Of a stretch of 64,000 bases of DNA, positions 33,927-44,519 are shown one piece after another. A program made the position numbers and the translations under genes. Origin of the DNA: Pedosphaera parvula Ellin514. GTDB lineage: Bacteria > Verrucomicrobiota > Verrucomicrobiia > Limisphaerales > Pedosphaeraceae. Position 1 is the stretch's first letter. Each line of letters begins with the position of its first letter. Location of the stretch: assembly GCF_000172555.1 (NCBI RefSeq), contig NZ_ABOX02000032.1:1-64000 (forward strand), given 5' to 3'. A model generated the notes under the pieces. The model was not told the DNA's origin. It saw only the letters and a program-made list of their open reading frames with translations, and did no database searches.

Positions 33927-36900
33927 ATGACTTTTAGTCATCGGTATAAAATGAAACATTTTATTTGCAGTCTGTCACGAGCCAGACAGGCTCTCTCAAT
34001 ATCGGCATGCCTCTTCACATTTGCGTTTCAAGGCACGGCCACTGCCCAGGCGCTGCAACAGGTGGTCCAGCAGTTTTTTGTGCCGTTCCCTGAAACAGAC
34101 TTCCAGAACTCGGTCAAGGGCATCGACACCACCGGCACACCAGCCAGCACAGATCTCAATAGTATCATCTCCATCGCGGTTGGGACGACTAATACCGTCA
34201 TCATTTACGACCATTGGGAGGACGGTTATGAAAACGACATTAATAATCCCATCCAGCTAACCACTCAAATCTGGGGTGATGGCAATACCAACAACGGCGT
34301 GGCTCCTGGACATCCTAACGACATCCTGCAGCCTGGCGATGTCATCGTCCTTACGAATATAGTTTCCCTTCCTCGCAATCCTTCAGTCCTTAAATACGAT
34401 GGTCGCGATCGCATCGCCGCCACCAAGGCCGTGACGGTCACACGTGCCGCCTGGGCGCTGTCTCCCGGCACACTTCTGATGAGTGGCACTGAGGTTTATG
34501 ATACCACGCGCTGGGGTACTTTCTTCAAAATCCCCGTTGGCACGAACGTCAATCCCGCCATCCAAAGCTTCTCCTACTCATCGCTTCACATAATCGCGTC
34601 ACAGAACGGCACCACCTTGCAGGTGGACACCAATGGAGATGGCGTCCCTGACCGCACAACCACCTTGAATATCGGCGATTCCTATTTTGTGAACGGTGGG
34701 GTTGCCGCGGGCGCAACGGTTACTGCCAGCAAGCCGGTACAAGTCCACCAAATGACCGGGCGCATAGGTTCAACTTATCAATCGCGCACCTTCGCGATTC
34801 GCCCCTTCAATCAGTGGGATACCAGTTATTACGCGCCGGTTGGCACCAGCCTCTCGTCCGAAGTTCACGATGTCTTCGTCTTCAATCCTTACAGCACAAA
34901 CATCAACGTTCTTTATGCCACCAAGGTTGGCACCGGTGCCCTCTCAGTGCCAGCGGGCAATAATTATAAGTTCCCCATGCCGTTGAATTCCGGCGCCCAC
35001 TTCTACACCACCAATGGTCTGCCCTTCTATGCTGTTGGTGCCAACGACGCCGGCGGAACGAACACTGCCAATAACACTCATGATTGGGGTTACGCTCTTC
35101 TGCCGGAAGCCGCGTTAACACCTCTGATTGTCGTCGGTTGGGCGCCTGGATCAGATGATCTTGCTTCTCCTGCCGGCCCCGATGCAAATGGCAGCCCGGT
35201 ATGGATCACCCCAACCAAACCCACAACCATCTACGTAAATTACAGCGGCAATTATACCGTCGGCCCTAACATCGCGCCGAATGGACAACACTACAACGTC
35301 GCCTATTCCCTCGCCGCTTATCAATTTCAGACAGTTTATAATCCGACCACCAAAAACATGACTGGAGCCCGCATTTTTACAGCGGATGGCACCACCTTCG
35401 CCGCAGCTTGGGGTGAAGACGCTTCCAAAGCCGGATGTTGTGCTCCCTACTTTGATGCTGGCAATACGATCATCCCTTTCCCGGTCCCAAAAATTTTGAA
35501 AACTTCCCGCCTGGCTGTCGATCTGAATGGCGACGGCTTGTCCGGTTGGGGTGATACTTTGGAATATACGGTTCACGTGCAGAACGAAGGCATGCTGGCT
35601 CTCGGCAACGTACTCGTGCTCGACGGCTTGCCCAGCACAATTAACTATGTGCCGAACTCCACCACAGTGAATGGCGTTCCAGTAGCCGATAATCTGGTGC
35701 CACCTGCAAATACTGCTTTCCCGCTGGACGAGAATGGATTGGTCCTGCCGCAGATCCTTGTGGGCGGTTACTCGGACATCAAATTTCGGACAATAATCAA
35801 TAGCGGCATCACCAGCATCACGAACACGGTCTCAGCCGAAGGAGCCGGACAGCCGGTGATAAGCACTGACACCGTTGTCGTATCGCCCTCCACCAATCAG
35901 TATCCAACTGTTACCATCGCGTTTACCGATGCCTCCGGTACGCCCGTATCATCCTACCTCATCAACAACAGCATTTACGTTAAATTGACCGACACTGCGC
36001 AGAACACCAATGCCAGCACCGCTCAAACCTTGGTTGTAGCAGTAACCAATCTCTCCAATGGTGACGTGGAGTCAGTGACTCTCGCTGAAACTGGCGTCAA
36101 CACGGGCATCTTTCAAAGCACCGCGCCGCTTGCTTCATCCACCACCTCGGGCGCTGGGGCTCATGATGGTACTCTACTGGCCTTGAGCGGGAATGCTCTC
36201 CAGGTTGGTTACACAGATCCGATCACCGCCAATTCCGATTCAGCGCACGCAACCGTCTCAGCTGCTGCATTGCCGGCGGTTACCAAACGTTCTCAGTTGG
36301 TCACCGACCTGAATAATGATGGCAGAATCGGTTGGGGCGACACTGTGGAGTACACCATCGCTCTCACTAACAGCAGCGCGATTATAATTACCAACCCCGT
36401 CGTGAGTGATACGTTGCCTGCCAATGTCACCTATGTGACAGGCACCAGCACCACCAACGGAGTTGCCATCGGGGACAGCGGCGTCACTCCATTCCCGCTC
36501 GACGAGTCAGGCTTTCAGTTGCAGAACATCCCTGCAAACGGCGCTGTCAGTGTGAAATTCCGAGTCACCGTGAATTCCGCCACCAGCATTTCAAATTCCG
36601 TTCTGGTCACTACGGCCAATGGCTCTGTTCAAGCCCAGGATGTTGCTGCTGTATTGCCCCCACCACCGTCATGTAACTTGAGCTTCAGCGATGCCCTCGG
36701 CAATTCAGTAATCGCCTACGCTCAAAACAGCAGCTTGTATGTTACTCTCTCTGACACTTCCCTCAATATTGATTCTACGACCGCTCAAACGTTGACCTTG
36801 TTGGTAAAGAATATATCCAACGGTGACGTGGAATTTGTCACTCTGACTGAAACCGGCACCAACACCGGCGTTTTCCGTAACACTACTCCGCTCCCTTCTT

Positions 36901-39900
36901 CCACCACCACCGGCAGCGGCACGCAGGATGGCACCCTTTACGCCCAACCAGGTCAGAACCTGCAAGTCGACCACAACGGCGCGCTGGGTGAAAATTGCTC
37001 GGCCACAGCCTCCATCGTCCGCCCGGTTGAAATCAAAAAACTTTACTTAAGCGATCCCGGCCAAAGCCTCGACCGTATCGACCCCGTGGCAACAGCTGAC
37101 ACCACGACAGCCAACAGCTCCACCTTGGTAGGCGCCAGCAGCAGCTTTGCAACGATTACCCTGAACGCCTCCTCTTCCACGAATGGGAACGGCTCCAGCT
37201 TGACCTTTGCCCATACCACGGGCGCTGGAACAAACGGTCTTCTGTTGGTAGGCGTGTCCACTGACAACTCCACAACAGTAAGCTCAGTTACCTATGGCGG
37301 AATCAATCTCACCAATGTGGGAGGAGCGACCGCACCGGGCAATCCCAAACCGCGCGCTGAAATCTGGAGTTTGCCAAATCCGCCTGTCGGTTCCAATAAC
37401 GTGGTGGTCACCTTAAGCGGAAGCGCAAACATTGTTGCTGGTGCAGCAACCTTCACCGGCGTCAGTCAGACTGCGCCACTTGGCAATTTCACAGGCACTT
37501 CTTCCAGCTCAGGTTCACCGTCCGTGTCGGTAAGTTCTGCTTCGGGCGAATTGGTTTTCGACACAGTCTCCGCTGGCGCCTCTGTTACCCCGGGCGCAGG
37601 TCAAACCCAGCGATGGAATCAAACACAAGCAGCCATTTCTGGTGGTTCAAGCACGCAACCAGGTGCTGCCAGCACTACGATGGCTTGGACTGTAAACGAC
37701 AAGTGGGCAATTGGAGTAGTGCCCATCAAGCCCGCATCAATCAGCAGCGGAGGTGGCAGTGGTACGAATAACACTCTCTTCACCCAGTCTCCGGCAATGT
37801 GCAAGAGTTTCATCCTCCCTGCCGGCCAAACCATCGCAGTTACCAATTACGTGCAGGTCACCAGCGGTTCCCTATCCGCCACTCCGAATGTCACTGCGGT
37901 GTTGCAATATGGCGGTACCACTTTCGCGACTCTGATCAACCCTATTTACAACAGCGGTTCCGGAACGCTCGCCTGGATGGGCACTCTCACCACGAATGTC
38001 ACCGTCCCTCCGGGTCAGGCGATCACTCTTTGGGTCACCAATAACGAAGCTGCGGCCAGCTTCTCCATACAGTACGACAGCACGACAAAACCGTCCGCAA
38101 TCAATCTGCCAACCACCACCATCATCAATATTGATGCTCTAGATCTCTATGATGCCCCATACCCGGCGGGCAATCCAATCAACAGCGCCTTCAATGGCCA
38201 GACTGTTTATGTGCGTTCCAGCGTCAGTGATCCATTCGGCTCATATGACGTCACCCATGCTCATCTTTCCATCACTGATCCGGGCTTGAATACCTTGAAT
38301 GTCTCCCTCACTAATTCGTCGGTCGTGGCCGATGATGGCTGCGTCAAGACGTATGAATACGCCTGGGACGCCGATAGTTTCCAGGGAGTGCATAACATCC
38401 AAGCCATCGCTTATGAAGGCACGGAAGGAATCACCAACTCAGCTGGCATCTCCATTGTTGTGGCATTCCCCGATGGTGGCACGCCCAGCGTCACCACGTT
38501 CATTGATGCCCTCGATAACCCGACCTATAGCTACAACGCAAACCAAACGATCTGCGTTGAGGTGGTGGATGCGAACATGAACCAGAATCCAACCGCGGTC
38601 GAAACCGTGACAGCGGTCATCACCACCAGCAGCGGTGATAGTGAAACAATTATTCTCAGCGAAACGGACGCGAATTCAGGTGTCTTCAAGGCCTGCATCC
38701 CAGCCAACACCAGTGCCACAGTTCAAAATGACGGCACCTTAAACGCACCTGCTGGCAGCGGCCTGACTGTTACTTATACCGATCCAACCAACCCTCTCGA
38801 CACCAGCAGCGACAGTGCGATCATCAAGACGGTAGCGAGTCCAAACCCCGTTATCAGTCTATTCAAAACACTTGTTGACCCAGCAAACGGGAATGTGCTG
38901 CTCGGTCAAAACGTGCAGTTCAATATTCAGGTGGTGAATCCCGGCTCGGTTACTGTCACCAATGTGAAACTCACGGACACCTTCCCGTCAGCTCGACTTC
39001 AGTTCGTCAGCGCCACCCTTTCGCCCGATGGCACCACGCTTCCTGGCACTCTGACCTGGACAAATCTCGGCCCGCTAAACCCGGGCCAGAGCGTCACCAT
39101 CAGCACGTTCTTCACTGCCTCGAGCGCCGGTCCTGTGACCAATTCCGTGTCTGTATCCGGCACCACCAACGTCGGTCCAGTTCTAGTGGCCGCAACCAAC
39201 ATCAGTCCCGCGATTTCCCTCACAAAGACATTGGTTTCACCTCTCTCTGGCCCGGCTTATATTAACGACACCCTTGTCTACCAAATCGCCGTCACAAATA
39301 TCGGTAATACCACGATCACCAGCTGGCCGTTGCAGGATCAGTTTAGTGCGAGCTGCTTCCAATTTGTTGGAGCCAGCGTGCCCCCCACCGGTTCCGGTGG
39401 CGGCATCCTGCTCTGGACTGGCTTCCCGTCGCTGGTCGCAGGTGCCAGCACCAACATTTACGTCACCAACAAGGTCACCGGGTCATGCGAGCCAGCGCTG
39501 AATACAGCAGATATCAGCTTCGGCGTGGATCAGTTTGGCAACCCGGTTCCACCCGTCCAGAGTATCGCCAGCATCACGAACATAGGTGCTAACATCAGCG
39601 GCACCATCTACTATGATGCGAACTCAAACGGCACTAATGATTTCGAGGACAGTCCGCTTTATAATGTAATTGCCTACGTGGATCTGAACAACGATGGCGT
39701 GCGGCAGCCAATCGAACCTTTCACCCTCACCGCCACCAATGGGCAATATCAAATCACGAGCCTCGCTGCCACCAACTATGTGGTGCGCGTGGATACGAAT
39801 ACCCTGCCAGCAGGTGTCCGGCCAACTTACGACCTGGATGGCACGAATACCGCCAACGCCATCAGTCTCACCGTGACCAATGGACAAAATATCACCAACG

Positions 39901-42900
39901 TTGATTTTGGTTACATCGGCAGCGGTTCCATCAGTGGTTACTTGTGGAACGATATAAACGGCGACGGCATCCTGCAGTCGGGTGAACCGCTCCTGTCCGG
40001 TGTAAAGGTCTTTGTGGATGTTAACGGCAACGGTGTGCGTGAAGCTGGCGAACAGTTTGTTGTTACCGCCGCGGATGGCTCCTACCTCATCAGTAACCTG
40101 GTATCGAACACTTACCGGATCACGGTGGATCTCTCCACGCTGCCAACCGGCGTGAATCCAACCTTCGATGCCGATGGTATCGGCACGCCAGACGTTGTGA
40201 ATGTGGTTCTCGACGCAGGACAGGACGCGGCGAACGTGAACTTCGGCTACATGGGAAGTGCGAATCTGAACGGGTTGGTAACCGATATTTTGACAGGTCA
40301 GCCAGTTACTGCTGCGACGCTTTCAGTAGTGGATGGTTTGGTAGTGACGCAGACCGCGACCAGCGATCTTACAGGTTTCTACACCATTCCACACCTTTGG
40401 GTTGGTGCCGCTACTGAGACAGTGAGCAGAACCGGCTACGTTTCAACAAACTTGAGTCCAACGATTGTCTCCGGCCCCAACACAGTCAACGTACAGTTAA
40501 CACCTAATACTCTGACGGGGCTCGTTACGGATGCCATGACAGCTCAACCGATTGTTGGTGTGACTGTGCAGTTAATTGATAATCTTGGCATGACGAACAC
40601 TGCCACGACAGATGGCACGGGACATTACAGCATCGCAGTGATTGCAGTGGGTTCCGCCAATGTTACCGCCAGCAAAGTCGGTTATGCCTCAGCAACCGCG
40701 ACTCCATCAATTGCGCCAGGAGCCAACACGCTTGACTTGCAACTGTCCGCGAACACTCTCACCGGCTTGGTGACGGACGCATTCACCAGCCAGCCTATTG
40801 CAGGAGCAAAGGTCCAGGTGATTGATGCAATCGGTCAAACGAACACAATCATCACGGATGCGACCGGACAGTATGGCGTGACCAACATCGCGGTGGGTTC
40901 TGCCAGCATTACAGCGAGCAAGACCGGTTACCTCACGTCCATTACTACTCCGACGATTGTAGTGGGAACCAACACGCAGAATTTGACACTGACTCCCAAC
41001 ACCCTAACCGGCGTAGTTACGGATGCAGCCACGAGCCAGCCGATCGTGGGCGCAAGTGTCCAGGTGGTTGATGCGGCGGGAGCGACGAATGTTCTATCCT
41101 CCGGTCCGACGGGTCAATTCGGCCTGACGAATATTGCGGCTGGCGCGGCGACTGTGACCGTGACTAAAGCTGCCTACTACCCCACAAACGCGACCCCAAC
41201 CTTTGTTTCTGGACCGAACACGTTGAACCTGCAATTGACGCTGATCCCACAGGCAGACGTGGTCACGACCAGCACCGGGCCGGCCAGCGTGGTTTCTGGA
41301 GCAAACTTTACCTACACCATCACCCTCACCAATTTGGGACCAGCCACGGCGAGTAACGTGGTGGCATCCGACGCTCTGCCTCTAACTGGCACATTCGTGA
41401 GCGCCTCCGATGGCGGCACAAATAATGGTGGCGTAGTCACCTGGCCAGTTATTGCTGCGTTGGCAAGTGGCGGCACAACCAACTTCACTGTGACATTCGC
41501 CGCACCGGTCAGTGGCACTTTGACCAATATTGCCTCTTCAGCTGCTGCCACAGGCGATCCTGATCTGACGAATAACAACGGCACCGCTCCGGCTGCAACA
41601 GTCATCACAACTGTGACGCCGCAGGCCGACATTGCAGTGCTCAAGACCGGCAATGTCACCGTCCTGGCTGGTGGCAATCTGACCTACACCATCACCATCA
41701 CCAACCTCGGTCCTTCGACGGCGAGCAACGTGGTGGTGAGTGACACTCTACCTTTGAGTGTGACCTTCGTGAGCGCATCCGACGGTGGCATCCCCACCGG
41801 CAACGTGGTCAACTGGCCTGCCATCGATTCGTTGGCCAATGGCGCAGTGACCAACTTCACCGTGACCGTTCAAGCGCCAGTCAGCGGATCATTCACCAAC
41901 ACAGCTTCAGCCACTTCGAGCACGGGTGATCCAGTGCCTTCCAACAACGACGGAAGCAGCATTGGTTCGACCGTGACAACGACTGTGACACCTCAGGCCG
42001 ACATTGCAGTTCTCAAGACCGGCAATGCCACCGTCCTGGCTGGTGGCAATCTGACCTACACCATCACCGTCACCAACCTCGGTCCTTCGACGGCGAGCAA
42101 CGTGGTCGTGAGTGACACCCTGCCCTTGAGTGTGACCTTCGTGAATGCTTCCAATGGTGGCATCCCCACCGGCAACGTGGTCAACTGGCCTGCCATCGAT
42201 TCGTTGGCCAATGGTGCAGTGACCAACTTCACCGTGACTGTCCAAGCGCCAGCAAGTGGATCGTTTACCAACACAGCTTCCGCTACTTCAAGCACGGGTG
42301 ACCCGGTGCCTTCCAACAATGATGGAAGCAGCTCAAACTCGATTGTCACAACTACCGTGACACCACAGGCTGACGTTGCTGTAAGCAAGTCAGGACCGGC
42401 CACGGTAACGCCTGGCACCAACCTGACCTATACCATCACAGTGACGAACATGGGACCATCGACAGCCAGCAATGTCGTGGTCAGCGATATGTTGCCGCTG
42501 AATGTGACCTTTGTAAGTGCGACTGGTGGAGGTCTGCTCTCCAGCAACGTAGTCAACTGGCCGACGATTGCCAGCTTGACTAACGGTGCCGCCACCAATT
42601 TCACGGTTACTGTAAAAGCTCCGGCAAGTGGATCATTCACCAACCGTGCGCACGCAGTCTCAAGCACCGTTGATCCTAATATGGCCAACAATGACGGCAC
42701 AGGAGCCGGCTCCCAGGTGATTACAGCGGTCACAGGACCGCAGTTCGGCATTCTCGGTGGTGCGATTGCGCTCAATCCGCAGACCGGGCTTTATGAGCAG
42801 CGGGTCACCATAACCAACAGTAGTGCCAGCACCGTGGCTGCCGTGCGTCTGAACGTGGGCGGCCTTCGCACTGGGGTTCGACTTTACAATGCGAGCGGCA

Positions 42901-43319
42901 CGAATGGCGTCAAACCGTTTGTGCAATACAACGCGCCGCTGAATCCGGGCCAAACCGTTGTTTTCACCCTCGAATATTATGTGCCGGACCGCAAACCATT
43001 TACCAGCGTGCTGGATGTGGAAGCCGTCCTGCCCGCACAGTCCGCTCCTGCTCAAGGCAACGGTCTCTCGATTACCCGTTCCTTTATTGATACGCGTATC
43101 GCGGGCAACCCTCGCCTGGTGATCGAATTCGCCACGGTACCAGGAAAGACTTACACCATCATCTATAGCGACGACAACCTACAAACATGGAAGGTCGCCA
43201 CGCCTTCAGTCACTGCGACCGCCAACGTCACTCAATGGTATGATGACGGCCCACCCAAGACCGACAGCAGCCCGTCACAAGGCGGCAACCGGTTCTATCG
43301 TGTGATTGTGGCCAACTAA
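33927..43319 (+). CDS. Giant secreted DUF11/SdrD/carboxypeptidase-regulatory repeat protein
   Basis: A 3130-residue exported protein. Signal peptide ends near residue 41 (ATAQA); the start may be Met9 (33951). Order: an IgGFc-binding-like N-terminal region (~45-520); DUF11-like blocks alternating with a ~110-residue GDVESV/NTGIF repeat (~520-1030); Ig-like and DUF11 blocks to ~1880; two SdrD-B-like domains (~1887-2110; YYDANSNGTNDF, WNDINGDGILQSGE); five carboxypeptidase-regulatory-like repeats (~2111-2437; LTGLVTDAMTAQPIVG); four DUF11 repeats (~2440-2935; LTYTITVTNLGPSTASNV). The C-terminal ~65 residues are the shared VPGKTYTI...RFYRV module. It is probably a cell-surface adhesin or fibre. 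An outer-membrane barrel gene follows after 15 bp. Confidence 0.88.
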   Translation: MTFSHRYKMKHFICSLSRARQALSISACLFTFAFQGTATAQALQQVVQQFFVPFPETDFQNSVKGIDTTGTPASTDLNSIISIAVGTTNTVIIYDHWEDGYENDINNPIQLTTQIWGDGNTNNGVAPGHPNDILQPGDVIVLTNIVSLPRNPSVLKYDGRDRIAATKAVTVTRAAWALSPGTLLMSGTEVYDTTRWGTFFKIPVGTNVNPAIQSFSYSSLHIIASQNGTTLQVDTNGDGVPDRTTTLNIGDSYFVNGGVAAGATVTASKPVQVHQMTGRIGSTYQSRTFAIRPFNQWDTSYYAPVGTSLSSEVHDVFVFNPYSTNINVLYATKVGTGALSVPAGNNYKFPMPLNSGAHFYTTNGLPFYAVGANDAGGTNTANNTHDWGYALLPEAALTPLIVVGWAPGSDDLASPAGPDANGSPVWITPTKPTTIYVNYSGNYTVGPNIAPNGQHYNVAYSLAAYQFQTVYNPTTKNMTGARIFTADGTTFAAAWGEDASKAGCCAPYFDAGNTIIPFPVPKILKTSRLAVDLNGDGLSGWGDTLEYTVHVQNEGMLALGNVLVLDGLPSTINYVPNSTTVNGVPVADNLVPPANTAFPLDENGLVLPQILVGGYSDIKFRTIINSGITSITNTVSAEGAGQPVISTDTVVVSPSTNQYPTVTIAFTDASGTPVSSYLINNSIYVKLTDTAQNTNASTAQTLVVAVTNLSNGDVESVTLAETGVNTGIFQSTAPLASSTTSGAGAHDGTLLALSGNALQVGYTDPITANSDSAHATVSAAALPAVTKRSQLVTDLNNDGRIGWGDTVEYTIALTNSSAIIITNPVVSDTLPANVTYVTGTSTTNGVAIGDSGVTPFPLDESGFQLQNIPANGAVSVKFRVTVNSATSISNSVLVTTANGSVQAQDVAAVLPPPPSCNLSFSDALGNSVIAYAQNSSLYVTLSDTSLNIDSTTAQTLTLLVKNISNGDVEFVTLTETGTNTGVFRNTTPLPSSTTTGSGTQDGTLYAQPGQNLQVDHNGALGENCSATASIVRPVEIKKLYLSDPGQSLDRIDPVATADTTTANSSTLVGASSSFATITLNASSSTNGNGSSLTFAHTTGAGTNGLLLVGVSTDNSTTVSSVTYGGINLTNVGGATAPGNPKPRAEIWSLPNPPVGSNNVVVTLSGSANIVAGAATFTGVSQTAPLGNFTGTSSSSGSPSVSVSSASGELVFDTVSAGASVTPGAGQTQRWNQTQAAISGGSSTQPGAASTTMAWTVNDKWAIGVVPIKPASISSGGGSGTNNTLFTQSPAMCKSFILPAGQTIAVTNYVQVTSGSLSATPNVTAVLQYGGTTFATLINPIYNSGSGTLAWMGTLTTNVTVPPGQAITLWVTNNEAAASFSIQYDSTTKPSAINLPTTTIINIDALDLYDAPYPAGNPINSAFNGQTVYVRSSVSDPFGSYDVTHAHLSITDPGLNTLNVSLTNSSVVADDGCVKTYEYAWDADSFQGVHNIQAIAYEGTEGITNSAGISIVVAFPDGGTPSVTTFIDALDNPTYSYNANQTICVEVVDANMNQNPTAVETVTAVITTSSGDSETIILSETDANSGVFKACIPANTSATVQNDGTLNAPAGSGLTVTYTDPTNPLDTSSDSAIIKTVASPNPVISLFKTLVDPANGNVLLGQNVQFNIQVVNPGSVTVTNVKLTDTFPSARLQFVSATLSPDGTTLPGTLTWTNLGPLNPGQSVTISTFFTASSAGPVTNSVSVSGTTNVGPVLVAATNISPAISLTKTLVSPLSGPAYINDTLVYQIAVTNIGNTTITSWPLQDQFSASCFQFVGASVPPTGSGGGILLWTGFPSLVAGASTNIYVTNKVTGSCEPALNTADISFGVDQFGNPVPPVQSIASITNIGANISGTIYYDANSNGTNDFEDSPLYNVIAYVDLNNDGVRQPIEPFTLTATNGQYQITSLAATNYVVRVDTNTLPAGVRPTYDLDGTNTANAISLTVTNGQNITNVDFGYIGSGSISGYLWNDINGDGILQSGEPLLSGVKVFVDVNGNGVREAGEQFVVTAADGSYLISNLVSNTYRITVDLSTLPTGVNPTFDADGIGTPDVVNVVLDAGQDAANVNFGYMGSANLNGLVTDILTGQPVTAATLSVVDGLVVTQTATSDLTGFYTIPHLWVGAATETVSRTGYVSTNLSPTIVSGPNTVNVQLTPNTLTGLVTDAMTAQPIVGVTVQLIDNLGMTNTATTDGTGHYSIAVIAVGSANVTASKVGYASATATPSIAPGANTLDLQLSANTLTGLVTDAFTSQPIAGAKVQVIDAIGQTNTIITDATGQYGVTNIAVGSASITASKTGYLTSITTPTIVVGTNTQNLTLTPNTLTGVVTDAATSQPIVGASVQVVDAAGATNVLSSGPTGQFGLTNIAAGAATVTVTKAAYYPTNATPTFVSGPNTLNLQLTLIPQADVVTTSTGPASVVSGANFTYTITLTNLGPATASNVVASDALPLTGTFVSASDGGTNNGGVVTWPVIAALASGGTTNFTVTFAAPVSGTLTNIASSAAATGDPDLTNNNGTAPAATVITTVTPQADIAVLKTGNVTVLAGGNLTYTITITNLGPSTASNVVVSDTLPLSVTFVSASDGGIPTGNVVNWPAIDSLANGAVTNFTVTVQAPVSGSFTNTASATSSTGDPVPSNNDGSSIGSTVTTTVTPQADIAVLKTGNATVLAGGNLTYTITVTNLGPSTASNVVVSDTLPLSVTFVNASNGGIPTGNVVNWPAIDSLANGAVTNFTVTVQAPASGSFTNTASATSSTGDPVPSNNDGSSSNSIVTTTVTPQADVAVSKSGPATVTPGTNLTYTITVTNMGPSTASNVVVSDMLPLNVTFVSATGGGLLSSNVVNWPTIASLTNGAATNFTVTVKAPASGSFTNRAHAVSSTVDPNMANNDGTGAGSQVITAVTGPQFGILGGAIALNPQTGLYEQRVTITNSSASTVAAVRLNVGGLRTGVRLYNASGTNGVKPFVQYNAPLNPGQTVVFTLEYYVPDRKPFTSVLDVEAVLPAQSAPAQGNGLSITRSFIDTRIAGNPRLVIEFATVPGKTYTIIYSDDNLQTWKVATPSVTATANVTQWYDDGPPKTDSSPSQGGNRFYRVIVAN
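41621..42364 (+). repeat. 372-bp tandem repeats (DUF11 units)
   Basis: Copies at 41621-41992 and 41993-42364 encode 124-residue DUF11 repeats and are almost identical in DNA over long stretches. Diverged related units flank them on both sides (from about 41250 and 42365). Near-identity marks recent homogenisation. Confidence 0.8.
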
Positions 43320-43334
43320 TCCTTGATTACGAAT

Positions 43335-44393
43335 ATGAATCACCATCATCGCACCTCATTCATCCTGGCCGCCTGCACCCTGGCTGTTCCAACAGCCGCC
43401 ATGGCCGAACAGTCCGACACGAACACGAACAGCCCGAACCATTTCAGTTTCGCAGCACGTGCCGGATTCAACATCTCTGCCAAATTCAAGAATCTGGGCA
43501 ATCTGACGCTGCATCCGAACCAGCGCACCACCCCGAATGGCAAACCATATAATTATGACAACGGTTATGTGTATAAGGATGTCAGCGGCAGTGTTGACGG
43601 CCAAACCTGGAACTGGGGTTATGATAACAGCGCCAGCCAGATTTCCGGTAATACCATTCTGATGAACCGTTCCAGTGTGGGCGCGAATGTCTCATCCCCG
43701 AACGGTGTTGATCGTAGCGATGCGAACTACGGCGCAGAGTTTGTCTACAATCGGGAACTCGGGAAGCACGGCAAGATGACCTACGGCCTCGAAGTCGCTG
43801 CCAATTACTTGAGGGTGGATCTGAATGATCACAGCAGTTTCTTCGGCAGTGCCACCCGCACCACCGATGCCTACGCATTCACTCCGGGGACAACGCCTCC
43901 GCAAGCACCACCTGCATACCAGGGCAGCTTTGACGGCCCGGGATTTGTCATCGGTTCCACCCCCGTCAGTTCGACAGCCGCAGCCCTGCCAGGCGGTGCA
44001 GCCATCGTGGGCAACCGGGAGTTCAATGCAAATATTTGGGGCTTGCGCCTCGGACCGTATGTCGAATTTCCCCTCTGCAATACTGTGAATTTGTCTTTGT
44101 CCGCCGGTCTCGCGGCAGCGCTGGTAAATGGCTCGGCGTCCTGGTCCGAAACCGCTTTCATTACCGGCGGGGGCACCGCCACCGGTTCGGGAAGCGGTCA
44201 TGACTTAAGCATGCTCTACGGCGGTTACGTGAACGCAAAAGTGGAATGGCAACTGTCCGAACGCTGGAGTGCCGAAGGCGGTGTGCAATTCCAAACCTTG
44301 AGCTCTTACGAGCATAACTTCAGCGGCCGCACAGTGGAGTTGGATCTCAGCCAATCAATTTTTATAACTCTTGGTGCCGGTTACAAATTTTGA
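43335..44393 (+). CDS. Outer-membrane beta-barrel protein
   Basis: A 352-residue exported protein with a signal peptide ending PTAAMA-E. The mature chain shows alternating beta-strand pattern, FSFAARAGFNISAKF at the start, WGLRLGPYVEFPL in the middle and FITLGAGYKF at the end. The terminal Phe is the usual outer-membrane insertion signal recognised by BamA. It starts 15 bp after the giant surface protein gene, so the two are probably co-expressed; it might help to export or anchor that protein, which is inference. The ATG at 43335 is favoured over a TTG at 43323. Confidence 0.8.
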   Translation: MNHHHRTSFILAACTLAVPTAAMAEQSDTNTNSPNHFSFAARAGFNISAKFKNLGNLTLHPNQRTTPNGKPYNYDNGYVYKDVSGSVDGQTWNWGYDNSASQISGNTILMNRSSVGANVSSPNGVDRSDANYGAEFVYNRELGKHGKMTYGLEVAANYLRVDLNDHSSFFGSATRTTDAYAFTPGTTPPQAPPAYQGSFDGPGFVIGSTPVSSTAAALPGGAAIVGNREFNANIWGLRLGPYVEFPLCNTVNLSLSAGLAAALVNGSASWSETAFITGGGTATGSGSGHDLSMLYGGYVNAKVEWQLSERWSAEGGVQFQTLSSYEHNFSGRTVELDLSQSIFITLGAGYKF

Positions 44394-44411
44394 ATAATTA
44401 TAGAAGAGAGA

Positions 44412-44486
44412 TGGTGCGCGGTGCAGGTTTCGAACCTGCGACCCCTACCGTGTGAAGGTAATGCTCTACCACTGAGCTAACCGCGC
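44412..44486 (-). tRNA. tRNA-Val (anticodon CAC)
   Basis: A complete cloverleaf on the minus strand: acceptor GCGCGGT pairs with ACCGCGC, D-arm AGCTCAGTGGTAGAGC, anticodon stem TTACC/GGTAG with loop TTCACAC giving CAC, T-arm GCAGGTTCGAAACCTGC. CCA is encoded (44412-44414 complement). It reads GUG valine codons. It lies between the barrel protein gene and nadB. Confidence 0.95.
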
Positions 44487-44519
44487 AGCCTGTCAAAACT
44501 ACCCTGAACGCAGAACTTT

